A DNA stretch of 5,677 nucleotides. Origin: Avichristensenella sp031550455 (lineage in GTDB: Bacteria > Bacillota > Clostridia > Christensenellales > Aristaeellaceae). The stretch lies in the NCBI GenBank assembly GCA_031550455.1, contig JAVBOQ010000230.1, forward strand, positions 1 to 5,677, in the 5' to 3' direction. The notes below the pieces were generated by a model. The model did no database searches, was not told the DNA's origin, and worked only from the letters and a program-made list of their open reading frames with translations. Made by a program: the position numbers and the translations under genes. Below are positions 1 through 5,673 of the stretch, piece after piece (the first letter of the stretch is position 1; each line of letters starts with the position of its first letter).

Positions 1-1
1 G

Positions 2-1012
2 GACGCGATGCTCGCGCACTGGGACGGCGTTCGCCTTCGGGTGCAGATCGACTTTGACACCGACGAGAGCCGCGCGCACGAGCGCACGCGCGAATGGCCG
101 CTGTTCTACGCGGCGTATCGGTTCACCGGCGATGAGAAGTACTTGGCCCCGATCGCGGACGCGGATCTCTACGCGGGCCAGCAGCGGCGGCTGACCGGCT
201 CTGTCGCCGAAAAAGAAGCGAAACTGGCCGCCGCATACGAGTGCCTGACCGAAAAGGCCGCGCTGCGCGAGTACATCAACACGGACGGTCAGCTATGGGT
301 CGACCGCGGCGTGCTGGAGATTTCTCAGATGCAGCTTGACCGCGTCGGCGGCATCGCGCACATCCGCTTCGCGCTGTACCCGAGGCATTACCTGCGCTGG
401 ATATTTCAAAACGGGCAGGAAACGGACGTCGCGATTCTGGTCAGCCACGGCGCGCCGGACCGCATCCTTCTGTCCGCGTACAACATGACCGATACGGAGA
501 TTGCCGCCACGCTCGTCGCGGAAGACCTGCTGCCGGGCGTGTTTCGCGTTCGCACCGCCGTTTCGGACGCGCTGGAGGATCTCACCGGCGCTGTGGAAAC
601 GACCCGCGAGATCAACCGGTTTTCAGGTTTTGTGGCGGCGTTCGCGCCGGGCGCGTATACGGTGATGGAGCTTGCGCTGCTGTCGCCCGGCGTCCCGTAT
701 TGGGACAGGGCCGACCTTGCGATCGACCCGGAGGACGTGATCATCCGTGAGGACTGCGTCCGCGTCCGCGTACACAACATCGGCGCGAAGGAAAGCGCGC
801 CCACGACGCTCGCGCTGGTCGCGCCGGACGGCGCGGTGCTGCGAAAGAGTGACATTCCGCCGATTCCCGCGCCGGACGACCTGTACCCGAAAGTGCTTGA
901 AATTCCGCTGTGGACGCGCGGTCTCGCGCTGTCGGGCTGCGCCGTCGTGATCGACCCGGAAGGGCGGATCGACGAGATCACGCGCGAAAACAACCGGGTG
1001 ACGCTGCCATGA
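2..1012 (+). CDS. C-terminal part of a large protein with a CARDB-like domain; putative polysaccharide-related enzyme (5' end outside window)
   Basis: The frame is open to the left edge, so the gene begins upstream; the first ATG at 8 is probably internal. About 336 residues are visible. The beginning (nt 80-160) reads like helical (alpha/alpha)-barrel sequence, with the phrase FYAAYRFTGDEKYL that recalls carbohydrate lyases and hydrolases. The middle (about nt 290-690) looks beta-rich, with LWVDRGVLEISQ and WIFQNGQETDVAILV. The end (about nt 710-1010) resembles a CARDB/Ig-like beta-sandwich: a DLAI start, VRVHNIG in the middle, then DPEGRIDEITRENNRV, the usual CARDB closing pattern. CARDB modules occur in many secreted or surface proteins. 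No catalytic residues can be assigned from this fragment, so enzyme activity is inferred from layout and from the sugar-metabolism genes downstream. The stop overlaps the next start as ATGA, which indicates translational coupling. The gene is real; its function is uncertain. Confidence 0.8.
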   Translation, partial: DAMLAHWDGVRLRVQIDFDTDESRAHERTREWPLFYAAYRFTGDEKYLAPIADADLYAGQQRRLTGSVAEKEAKLAAAYECLTEKAALREYINTDGQLWVDRGVLEISQMQLDRVGGIAHIRFALYPRHYLRWIFQNGQETDVAILVSHGAPDRILLSAYNMTDTEIAATLVAEDLLPGVFRVRTAVSDALEDLTGAVETTREINRFSGFVAAFAPGAYTVMELALLSPGVPYWDRADLAIDPEDVIIREDCVRVRVHNIGAKESAPTTLALVAPDGAVLRKSDIPPIPAPDDLYPKVLEIPLWTRGLALSGCAVVIDPEGRIDEITRENNRVTLP

Positions 1013-1851
1013 AATTGAGCTATACGACGCTTTCCGTGCAGGAAAGAACCTTGAAAGAGGCGATCGCGGTCGCCGTGTCGGCCGGCCTTGACGGCATTGA
1101 GCTGCGCGGGCGCGGCGAAGCGCACCTGTCGCCTGAAAGCTCCGCCTCGTACAGGGCGGAGGCGCTCCGGATGCTTCGGGACAGCGGCCTCGCGGTTCCG
1201 TGCCTGACCGCCTACACGCGGTTCATGCAAAAGGACGCGGCGTCGGCGCTCGCCGAGGCGGAATCGCTGCGGGCGTACTTCGACCTTGCGGAAACCATCG
1301 GCGCGCGAAACATCCGGACGTTCCTCGGCGCGGCGCCGGACGGCGCGTCCCGCGAGACCGCGCTTGCGGCGGCCGCCGAGGGGCTGAACCGGGCGGCTGA
1401 GTATATCGGAGGCCGGGACATCCGGCTGCTCATTGAAACGCACGACAGCGCGAAGTCCGGCGCGGCGCTCGCGCCGCTTCTTGCGACGGTTGACCGCCGG
1501 GTCGGCGTGCTGCTGGACATCATCCACCCGTTTGACGAGGGCGAGCCGATCGCGCGGACGCTCGAAACCGTCGGCGACCGGATTTTTCACGTGCACATCA
1601 AGGACATCCACAAGACCGTGCCGGGCGGTCGGCGATATAGCCCGATCGGCCAGGGCGTCCTGCCCGTGCGGGAGACAGTGCGCGCGCTGCGCCGGTTCGG
1701 GTACGGCGGGTTCTACTCGCTCGAATGGGAAAAAAGCGCGCCGGGAACGGACGGCGTCTCTTTTGAAGCGCAGCTTGAAAGCTTTACGGCCTTCTTTCGC
1801 GGGTTTGATATGATTTCGACGAGGAGGAATGACCATGCGCATACCGTTTGA
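1009..1851 (+). CDS. Sugar phosphate isomerase/epimerase family protein (xylose-isomerase-like TIM barrel)
   Basis: A 280-residue protein of the AP_endonuc_2 / xylose-isomerase-like TIM-barrel family, which is close to the family's usual length. Family members use a divalent metal to isomerise or epimerise sugars, sugar phosphates or inositol derivatives. The expected metal ligands are visible in order: E143 in LLIETH, D170 with H173 in LLDIIHPF, H196 in FHVHIKD, and E239 in YSLEWEK. K198 and E241 sit beside them, as is usual. The N-terminus has the typical SAGLDGIELRG strand-turn. I chose ATG 1009 because it overlaps the previous stop (ATGA) and follows GGGTGA at 996-1001; an in-frame extension back to 910 would only run through the preceding gene. 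The end overlaps the next gene by 17 bases. The substrate cannot be read from sequence. E. coli's yiaK operon also contains an epimerase of this fold (SgbU), but I see nothing that makes this one SgbU. Confidence 0.9.
   Translation: MKLSYTTLSVQERTLKEAIAVAVSAGLDGIELRGRGEAHLSPESSASYRAEALRMLRDSGLAVPCLTAYTRFMQKDAASALAEAESLRAYFDLAETIGARNIRTFLGAAPDGASRETALAAAAEGLNRAAEYIGGRDIRLLIETHDSAKSGAALAPLLATVDRRVGVLLDIIHPFDEGEPIARTLETVGDRIFHVHIKDIHKTVPGGRRYSPIGQGVLPVRETVRALRRFGYGGFYSLEWEKSAPGTDGVSFEAQLESFTAFFRGFDMISTRRNDHAHTV
1823..1827 (+). promoter_or_regulatory. Ribosome binding site that sets the start of the YiaK-like gene
   Basis: GGAGG lies inside the 3' end of the epimerase gene. Two in-frame ATGs follow. 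The one at 1829 is one base from the site and too close to be used. The one at 1835 is seven bases away, which is ideal. The choice also places the catalytic His at residue 44, as I recall for E. coli YiaK. Confidence 0.85.
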
Positions 1852-2836
1852 GGAGGCGAAGCGGGAGCTCAAGCGCGTGCTGCTGACGCGCGGCTGCCCG
1901 GACGAGAAGGCGGACAAGGTCGCGCACGAAATGGCGCGCAACTCGCTGGAAGGCACCTACACGCACGGCATCAACCGGTTCCCGCGGCTGATCCGCAACA
2001 TCGACGAGGGGATCGTCAAACTTGACGTGATGCCCGCGCTTCGCGCCGGATTCGGCGGGCTGGAGCGGTACGACGGGCAGCTTGGGCTCGGCGTCGTCAA
2101 CGCGTGGTTCTGCATGGACCGGGCGATCGCGCTGGCCCGCCTGCACGGCATCGGCTGTGTCACGCTGGCCAACACGAACCACTGGCAGCGCGCCGCCACC
2201 TACGGCTATCAGGCCTGCGACGCCGGCATGGCGGGCGTCTGCTTCACCAACACGGTTCCGAACATGCCCACCTGGGGCGCGCTCGACTCGCGCATCGGCA
2301 ACAACCCGATCGTGCTGGCGTTCCCGCGCGAAGGCGGGCATATCGTCGTGGACATGGCCATGTCGCAGTTCTCCTACGGCGCGCTGGAGCTGGCCGTGCT
2401 GGAAGGCCGCCAGATGCCGATCGACGCGGGCGTTGACGCGGACGGAAACTTAACGCGCGACCCGGCGGCCGTGATCGTGTCGCGGCGCATCCTGCCGACC
2501 GGCTACTGGAAAGGCGCGGCGATGTCGTTCGCGCTCGACATGTTCGCCGCGTGCCTGTCGATGGGCAACGCCACCGCGGGCGTCGGCCGTTTGCCGGGCG
2601 ACGAGCACGGCGTGTCGCAGGTGTTCATCGCGATCCACGGCGAGTCGATCGTGCCAAAGGAGGCCTCGGAGGCGACGCTCGCCGATTCGCTGGAATCCCT
2701 GCTCGCATCGAGCGCCGAACCGGGCGGACGGATCATTTACACCGGCCAGCCGGCGATGGAGACCCGCGCGCAGAACCTTTTGGAGGGCATCCCGGTGGAT
2801 CCGGGCGTCTGGGCTACGATTCAGGCGCTGGGATGA
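1835..2836 (+). CDS. yiaK: 3-dehydro-L-gulonate 2-dehydrogenase (2,3-diketo-L-gulonate reductase), YiaK/DlgD type
   Basis: A 333-residue member of the Ldh_2 (malate/L-lactate dehydrogenase type 2) family. It resembles E. coli YiaK over its whole length, and YiaK is about 332 residues. YiaK interconverts 2,3-diketo-L-gulonate and 3-dehydro-L-gulonate with a nicotinamide cofactor in the cytoplasm (EC 1.1.1.130). Shared blocks seen here are YTHGINRFPR (42-51) with catalytic His44 and Arg48, NTNHWQRAATYGYQA (113-127), MPTWGA with SRIGNNP (144-158), VVDMAMSQFSYG (171-182), RRILPTGYWKGAAMS (217-231), and GVSQVFIAI (259-267). The match to YiaK is from memory, not a search. The start is set by GGAGG at 1823-1827. 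The gene overlaps the epimerase by 17 bases and its last 23 bases overlap the convergent kinase gene. Other Ldh_2 activities (ureidoglycolate, lactate or imino-acid dehydrogenases) are less likely given these motifs. The substrate could still be a related keto-sugar acid from a polysaccharide. Confidence 0.88.
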   Translation: MRIPFEEAKRELKRVLLTRGCPDEKADKVAHEMARNSLEGTYTHGINRFPRLIRNIDEGIVKLDVMPALRAGFGGLERYDGQLGLGVVNAWFCMDRAIALARLHGIGCVTLANTNHWQRAATYGYQACDAGMAGVCFTNTVPNMPTWGALDSRIGNNPIVLAFPREGGHIVVDMAMSQFSYGALELAVLEGRQMPIDAGVDADGNLTRDPAAVIVSRRILPTGYWKGAAMSFALDMFAACLSMGNATAGVGRLPGDEHGVSQVFIAIHGESIVPKEASEATLADSLESLLASSAEPGGRIIYTGQPAMETRAQNLLEGIPVDPGVWATIQALG

Positions 2837-4550
2837 ACAGGCGCACCGTAAACCCGCGCCCGCCCGGGCTGTCGATTTCGACCCGGCAGCGGCCGTCGTA
2901 CCGGAGTTGCAGCCGCCGGAACAGGTTGCGCAGGCCGATGTGCTTTTCTTCAAATCCCTGAAAGTTCGGCAGCGACCGCCGGATCTCCGCAATCTGCGCG
3001 GCCGTCGCGCCCTCGCCGTCGTCGGCGACCTCGATCGTGAGGCCGCCTTCTTTTTGTTCAATCGAAACGGTGATCGTCAGCGTGTCGCGCGCGCCGCCAA
3101 GCCCGTGCTGCATGCTGTTTTCGATCACCGGCTGCAGAATCAGCTTGGGTACGCGGTACGGCCGCGCGTCCGCGTCCACCCGCCACTGCACGCAAATTTT
3201 CCCGCCGAACCGCGCCTTCATCAGCTCCACATACAGCGCGGTCGCGTCCGTTTCCATCGCGACGGTCACGTCCTCGCTCGGCGATTTTAAGCTGTACTGC
3301 AAAAACTGTGACAGTTGCCCGATCATCTCGTTCGCCTTGCCGAACGAGCGCGTCTCGCGCAGCACCTCAAAATCGATGATCTGCAGCGTGTTGGACAGAA
3401 AATGCGGGTTGATCTGGTACTGCAGCGCCGACAGCTCCAGCGAGATCGCCTGGAACTTGCGCTCGTCGAGCAGCACTTTCAGATAGTCGTTTTGCAAAAA
3501 CGTATGCACGATGTTTGTCAGGATCGCACCATAGACATCGTTGCGCGGGCGCTGCACAGGCGGCAGCGGCCGCCGGTTGGAGGCCGCCTCCATCATGTCG
3601 AGGATTCCGTACAGCCGCCGCGCGGTTCGCGCGGCTTCCAAAAACGCCAGCACGACCGAAACCGCGAAGCACAGCGCGCCGACCAGCGCCATGATGCCGA
3701 TGAACCGGTTGACCGACGCGAAGGCGACCGATTCCGGCACGGCGGAAACAAACGTAAGCCCCAGCGGCTCCTGATACGAGCGCACGACCAGCATGCCGCG
3801 CTCCTCGGCGACGGGCGACGCGTCCGAGGCGTCGCGAAGGTTCCCGAGCAGCGCGAGCGCGGCGTCCCTGCCGCCGCTTGATACAAGCAGCTCCCCGCCG
3901 CCGACCACCATCAGCGTCTGCCCCGGAAACAGGCTCATCGCGTCAAAGATGCGCCGGAAATACGCTTCCTGAATGTTGACCGCGACAACCCCGCCGCGCG
4001 CGTTCTTTTCCAGAATCGTCAAAAACGCGGATTCCGCGTTCTCAAACGCGTATCGCTGCGCCTGCCGCCGCACAAGGCGCGGCGCGCCGGCAACGTCGAG
4101 GGCCGCGACAGCCGCGTACCAGCCCGGGTCCGGCGCGCCGCCGAGCGCGAGGATGCGCCCCTGATCGGTCAGGTAGCGGCTTTCGCGGTTCGGCACATAG
4201 ACATACATGCTGTCGACGTACTCACGCGAGTTCGCGACCGCCGCCATCTGCGATACGATCGCCTTGTAGTTCAAATACTGCCCGTAATCCATCGTCGTGT
4301 CCTGCAGAATGCCGCGGATGACGCCAAAAACGTTGCCGCTCTCCAGCATGTTCAGCGCCTTTTCGCTGTCGTTGAGCAGCAGCGTTAAGTTCTCCGAGAT
4401 CAACGCCAGGTTGCTCGCCGCGTTTCGCCGCACGCCGTCGCGCTGCTCCGGGATCGCGAAAAACAGGTATACCGCGCTGAACGCCAGGATCGGCAACAGC
4501 GAAATCGCCAGCAGCTTGACGAGGCTCGCCAGGAAAAACCGTTTGCGCAT
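2814..4550 (-). CDS. Sensor histidine kinase, YesM/LytS type, membrane-bound
   Basis: A 578-residue two-component sensor. Hydrophobic segment 1 (about 8-32) and segment 2 (about 283-303) flank an extracellular region of about 250 residues that looks like a Cache-type sensor (for example MYVYVPNRESRYL at 115-127). A linker without a convincing HAMP domain (304-360) leads to the His_kinase block, LQYQINPHFLSNTLQ, with phospho-acceptor His383. The HATPase_c domain follows: N-box LILQPVIENSMQHG (470-483, Asn478), G1 DDGEG (510-514) and G2 HIGLRN (537-542). Such kinases phosphorylate an AraC-type regulator, often in response to extracellular sugars, directly or through a binding protein; the signal here is unknown. 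The start ATG shares a base with the regulator's stop (TGATG). The position after NPHFL, often an aromatic residue, is Ser386 here. The stop TAG lies inside the 3' end of the convergent dehydrogenase gene. Confidence 0.93.
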   Translation of the reverse strand: MRKRFFLASLVKLLAISLLPILAFSAVYLFFAIPEQRDGVRRNAASNLALISENLTLLLNDSEKALNMLESGNVFGVIRGILQDTTMDYGQYLNYKAIVSQMAAVANSREYVDSMYVYVPNRESRYLTDQGRILALGGAPDPGWYAAVAALDVAGAPRLVRRQAQRYAFENAESAFLTILEKNARGGVVAVNIQEAYFRRIFDAMSLFPGQTLMVVGGGELLVSSGGRDAALALLGNLRDASDASPVAEERGMLVVRSYQEPLGLTFVSAVPESVAFASVNRFIGIMALVGALCFAVSVVLAFLEAARTARRLYGILDMMEAASNRRPLPPVQRPRNDVYGAILTNIVHTFLQNDYLKVLLDERKFQAISLELSALQYQINPHFLSNTLQIIDFEVLRETRSFGKANEMIGQLSQFLQYSLKSPSEDVTVAMETDATALYVELMKARFGGKICVQWRVDADARPYRVPKLILQPVIENSMQHGLGGARDTLTITVSIEQKEGGLTIEVADDGEGATAAQIAEIRRSLPNFQGFEEKHIGLRNLFRRLQLRYDGRCRVEIDSPGGRGFTVRLFIPAPES

Positions 4551-5323
4551 CAGCGATCCTCCCGGCCCGCGATCGCGCGCCGCCGGTATGTCAGCGGCGT
4601 CACGCCTTCGCGCTGGGCGAACGCGCGGGCGAAGTTGCGCAGGTTGTCGTATCCGGCGCGGTAGGCGGCTTCCCGCACGGACACCGCGGGGTCGCTCAGG
4701 AGCCGCGCCGCCAGCGCCATGCGGCGCTCGGCAAGCCGCTCGGAGAACGTTGCTCCGGTGTGGCGCCGGAAAAGGCGCGAAACGTATCCCGGCGTCAGAC
4801 CGACGCAGGCCGCCGCGCCTTCGAGCGTCGCGGTGTCCGGCTGCGCCTCGATGTACCGTTCGAGCCGCCCGATGATTTCGGCGTAATAGCCCCGATACGG
4901 TTCCGCCGCGTCCTCTGGTTCATCGGTTTCGCGGGGCCATTCCGCGCGCAGCCGCGTGAACGTGTCGATCAAATCCGGGTAGCGCACCGGCTTTTCAAGG
5001 TACGCGCGCACGCCGCACCGCATCGCCTGCCGGACGTATTCAAAATCGGTGTGCGCGGACAGAAAGACGATCTTTACGCGCGGCGACGCGCGCGCGACCG
5101 CCTCGGCCAGCGCGACGCCGCCCATGCCGGGCATCCGGATGTCGGTCAGCAAGACGTCCGCCGGGTGCGTCCGAAGGTGCTTTAAGCAGCTCTCGCCGTC
5201 ATGGAAGGACGCGGCGACGCGATAGCCCATGTCCGCCCACGGGAACAGATCGCAAAGCCCCGAAACGATCGCCGGTTCGTCGTCAACGATCACCAGTCGG
5301 AGCGGCGGCTCGGTCAAGGGCAT
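4550..5323 (-). CDS. Response regulator with AraC-type DNA-binding domain (YesN type)
   Basis: A 257-residue transcription factor. The receiver domain (about 8-125) has acidic pocket D14-D15, phospho-acceptor Asp61 in LLTDIRMPGMGG, Ser89 in FLSAH, and Lys111-Pro112 in YLEKPV, so all switch residues are present. A short acidic linker (about 130-142) leads to an AraC/HTH_18 domain with two helix-turn-helix motifs. The first is around 164-188 (VGLTPGYVSRLFRRHTG) and the second around 213-235 (AAYRAGYDNLRNFARAF), closing with GVTPLTYRR. It should bind DNA when phosphorylated by the adjacent kinase; carbohydrate genes are the usual targets of such pairs. I chose ATG 5323 because AAGGAGG at 5330-5336 is six bases upstream. 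An in-frame TTG at 5329 directly abuts the site and is unlikely. The regulator comes before the kinase, and the two are translationally coupled. Confidence 0.94.
   Translation of the reverse strand: MPLTEPPLRLVIVDDEPAIVSGLCDLFPWADMGYRVAASFHDGESCLKHLRTHPADVLLTDIRMPGMGGVALAEAVARASPRVKIVFLSAHTDFEYVRQAMRCGVRAYLEKPVRYPDLIDTFTRLRAEWPRETDEPEDAAEPYRGYYAEIIGRLERYIEAQPDTATLEGAAACVGLTPGYVSRLFRRHTGATFSERLAERRMALAARLLSDPAVSVREAAYRAGYDNLRNFARAFAQREGVTPLTYRRRAIAGREDR
4558..4562 (-). promoter_or_regulatory. Ribosome binding site of the kinase gene, inside the regulator gene
   Basis: On the - strand GGAGG sits seven bases before the kinase ATG at 4550 and within the last codons of the response regulator. Together with the TGATG stop-start overlap, this points to coupled translation of regulator and kinase. 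Confidence 0.8.
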
Positions 5324-5329
5324 ATGCAA

Positions 5330-5336
5330 CCTCCTT
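5330..5336 (-). promoter_or_regulatory. Ribosome binding site of the response regulator, with a possible small masking hairpin
   Basis: A perfect AAGGAGG on the - strand, six bases before ATG 5323, decides the start. The bases just upstream read CTCC-GAA-GGAG on the - strand (5341-5331), so the core GGAG could pair with CTCC in a 4-bp stem with a 3-base loop. The stem is weak and its effect is speculative. Confidence 0.85.
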
Positions 5337-5369
5337 CGGAGCGGGACGGCTGTCGCGGCGGGAACGCCA

Positions 5370-5386
5370 AAGGGCCGAAGGCCCTT
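5370..5386. repeat. Hairpin 1: 7-bp perfect stem, 3-base loop
   Basis: Arms AAGGGCC (5370-5376) and GGCCCTT (5380-5386) with loop GAA. It lies about 34 bases upstream of the regulator's ribosome binding site. On the - strand it is followed by only TTGG-type sequence, too poor in T for a good terminator. Confidence 0.8.
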
Positions 5387-5388
5387 AA

Positions 5389-5456
5389 GAATCCCGTATG
5401 AGGTTGGAATCCGATGCTATCCGTCCCGCCGTGAGGCGAAAAAGACGGGATTCCAA
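5389..5456. repeat. Long-range inverted repeats with two alternative pairings
   Basis: GAATCCCGT (5389-5397) is the exact reverse complement of ACGGGATTC (5445-5453), 9 bp. TTGGAATCC (5404-5412) is the exact reverse complement of GGATTCCAA (5448-5456), also 9 bp. The right arms overlap, so only one can form at a time. CCGTC (5421-5425) with GACGG (5444-5448) offers a third, shorter option, and a CGCC-GTGA-GGCG mini-stem lies at 5427-5438. Confidence 0.7.
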
Positions 5457-5475
5457 AGGGATGACATCCCTTTGG
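5453..5475. repeat. Hairpin 2: 10-bp perfect stem, 3-base loop
   Basis: Arms CCAAAGGGAT (5453-5462) and ATCCCTTTGG (5466-5475) with loop GAC. Its left arm shares bases 5453-5456 with the long-range pairings at 5389-5456, so these structures partly compete. Confidence 0.85.
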
Positions 5476-5481
5476 CAGGGT

Positions 5482-5498
5482 CCGGGACGGAGTCCCGG
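5482..5498. repeat. Hairpin 3: 7-bp perfect stem, 3-base loop
   Basis: Arms CCGGGAC (5482-5488) and GTCCCGG (5492-5498) with loop GGA, seven bases downstream of hairpin 2. No T-run follows on either strand. Confidence 0.8.
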
Positions 5499-5581
5499 CG
5501 TCCTCTCACAAATCGTGCGCCTTCAACCACCGTCACCCGCAGGGCTTACGCATGAGGCAGGAAGTATCCAGCCCGGAGAGT

Positions 5582-5603
5582 TCGAGAGGCCGAAGCCTCT
5601 CGA
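5582..5603. repeat. Hairpin 4: 9-bp perfect stem, UUCG tetraloop on the - strand
   Basis: Arms TCGAGAGGC (5582-5590) and GCCTCTCGA (5595-5603). The loop is CGAA on + and TTCG on -. Read on the - strand, it forms the C(UUCG)G tetraloop known to be unusually stable in RNA, which slightly favours leftward transcription as the meaningful direction. Confidence 0.85.
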
Positions 5604-5611
5604 CTTTCCAT

Positions 5612-5640
5612 CATTTTCGGCGACATGCGCGCCGAAAATG
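5612..5640. repeat. Hairpin 5: 11-bp perfect stem, 7-base loop
   Basis: Arms CATTTTCGGCG (5612-5622) and CGCCGAAAATG (5630-5640) with loop ACATGCG. This is the longest perfect stem in the region. It starts nine bases after hairpin 4 and ends two bases before hairpin 6. Confidence 0.85.
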
Positions 5641-5642
5641 CG

Positions 5643-5673
5643 CAGATTCCGCAGGCGTAGCCGGAGGAATCTG
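5643..5673. repeat. Hairpin 6: 8-bp outer stem plus 3-bp inner stem
   Basis: Outer arms are CAGATTCC (5643-5650) and GGAATCTG (5666-5673). Inner arms are GGC (5654-5656) and GCC (5660-5662) with loop GTA. A 3-by-3 internal loop separates the stems. It lies four bases from the window edge, so the array may continue. Confidence 0.8.

Noticed and set aside
910..1008. N-terminal extension of the epimerase starting at 910
   Set aside because: The extra 33 residues are Arg-rich out-of-frame reading of the preceding gene. ATG 1009 gives the usual family start and an ATGA overlap.
406..1956. Long - strand open frame of 516 codons opposite the first two genes
   Set aside because: It is antisense to two well-supported genes with clear family motifs. 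The product is rich in Arg/Pro/Ser with no recognisable domain, as expected for a shadow frame in GC-rich DNA.
1784..2341. - strand open frame of 185 codons opposite the YiaK-like gene
   Set aside because: It lies entirely antisense to a gene matching YiaK along its length; low-complexity shadow product.
2855..2880. GC-rich palindrome (GCCCGGGC) after the YiaK-like gene as a terminator
   Set aside because: It is a short self-complementary stretch inside the kinase coding sequence, without a usable loop or T-run.
5370..5386. Hairpin 1 as an intrinsic terminator
   Set aside because: The stem is GC-rich, but neither strand has a run of T's after it (TTAAG on +, TTTGG with shared stem bases on -).
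5417..5536. 39-codon - strand frame (GTG 5536 to TAG 5417)
   Set aside because: It runs through hairpins 2 and 3 and part of the long-range pairing, has no good ribosome binding site and matches no family I know. More likely a by-product of structured non-coding DNA.
5229..5555. + strand open frame of 108 codons reaching into the intergenic region
   Set aside because: Its first part is antisense to the response regulator and the rest crosses several perfect inverted repeats; no ribosome binding site or domain supports it.
5370..5673. CRISPR array or att-site interpretation of the repeats
   Set aside because: The repeats are inverted pairs with different sequences, not direct repeats with regular spacers. 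No cas, integrase or tRNA gene is present.
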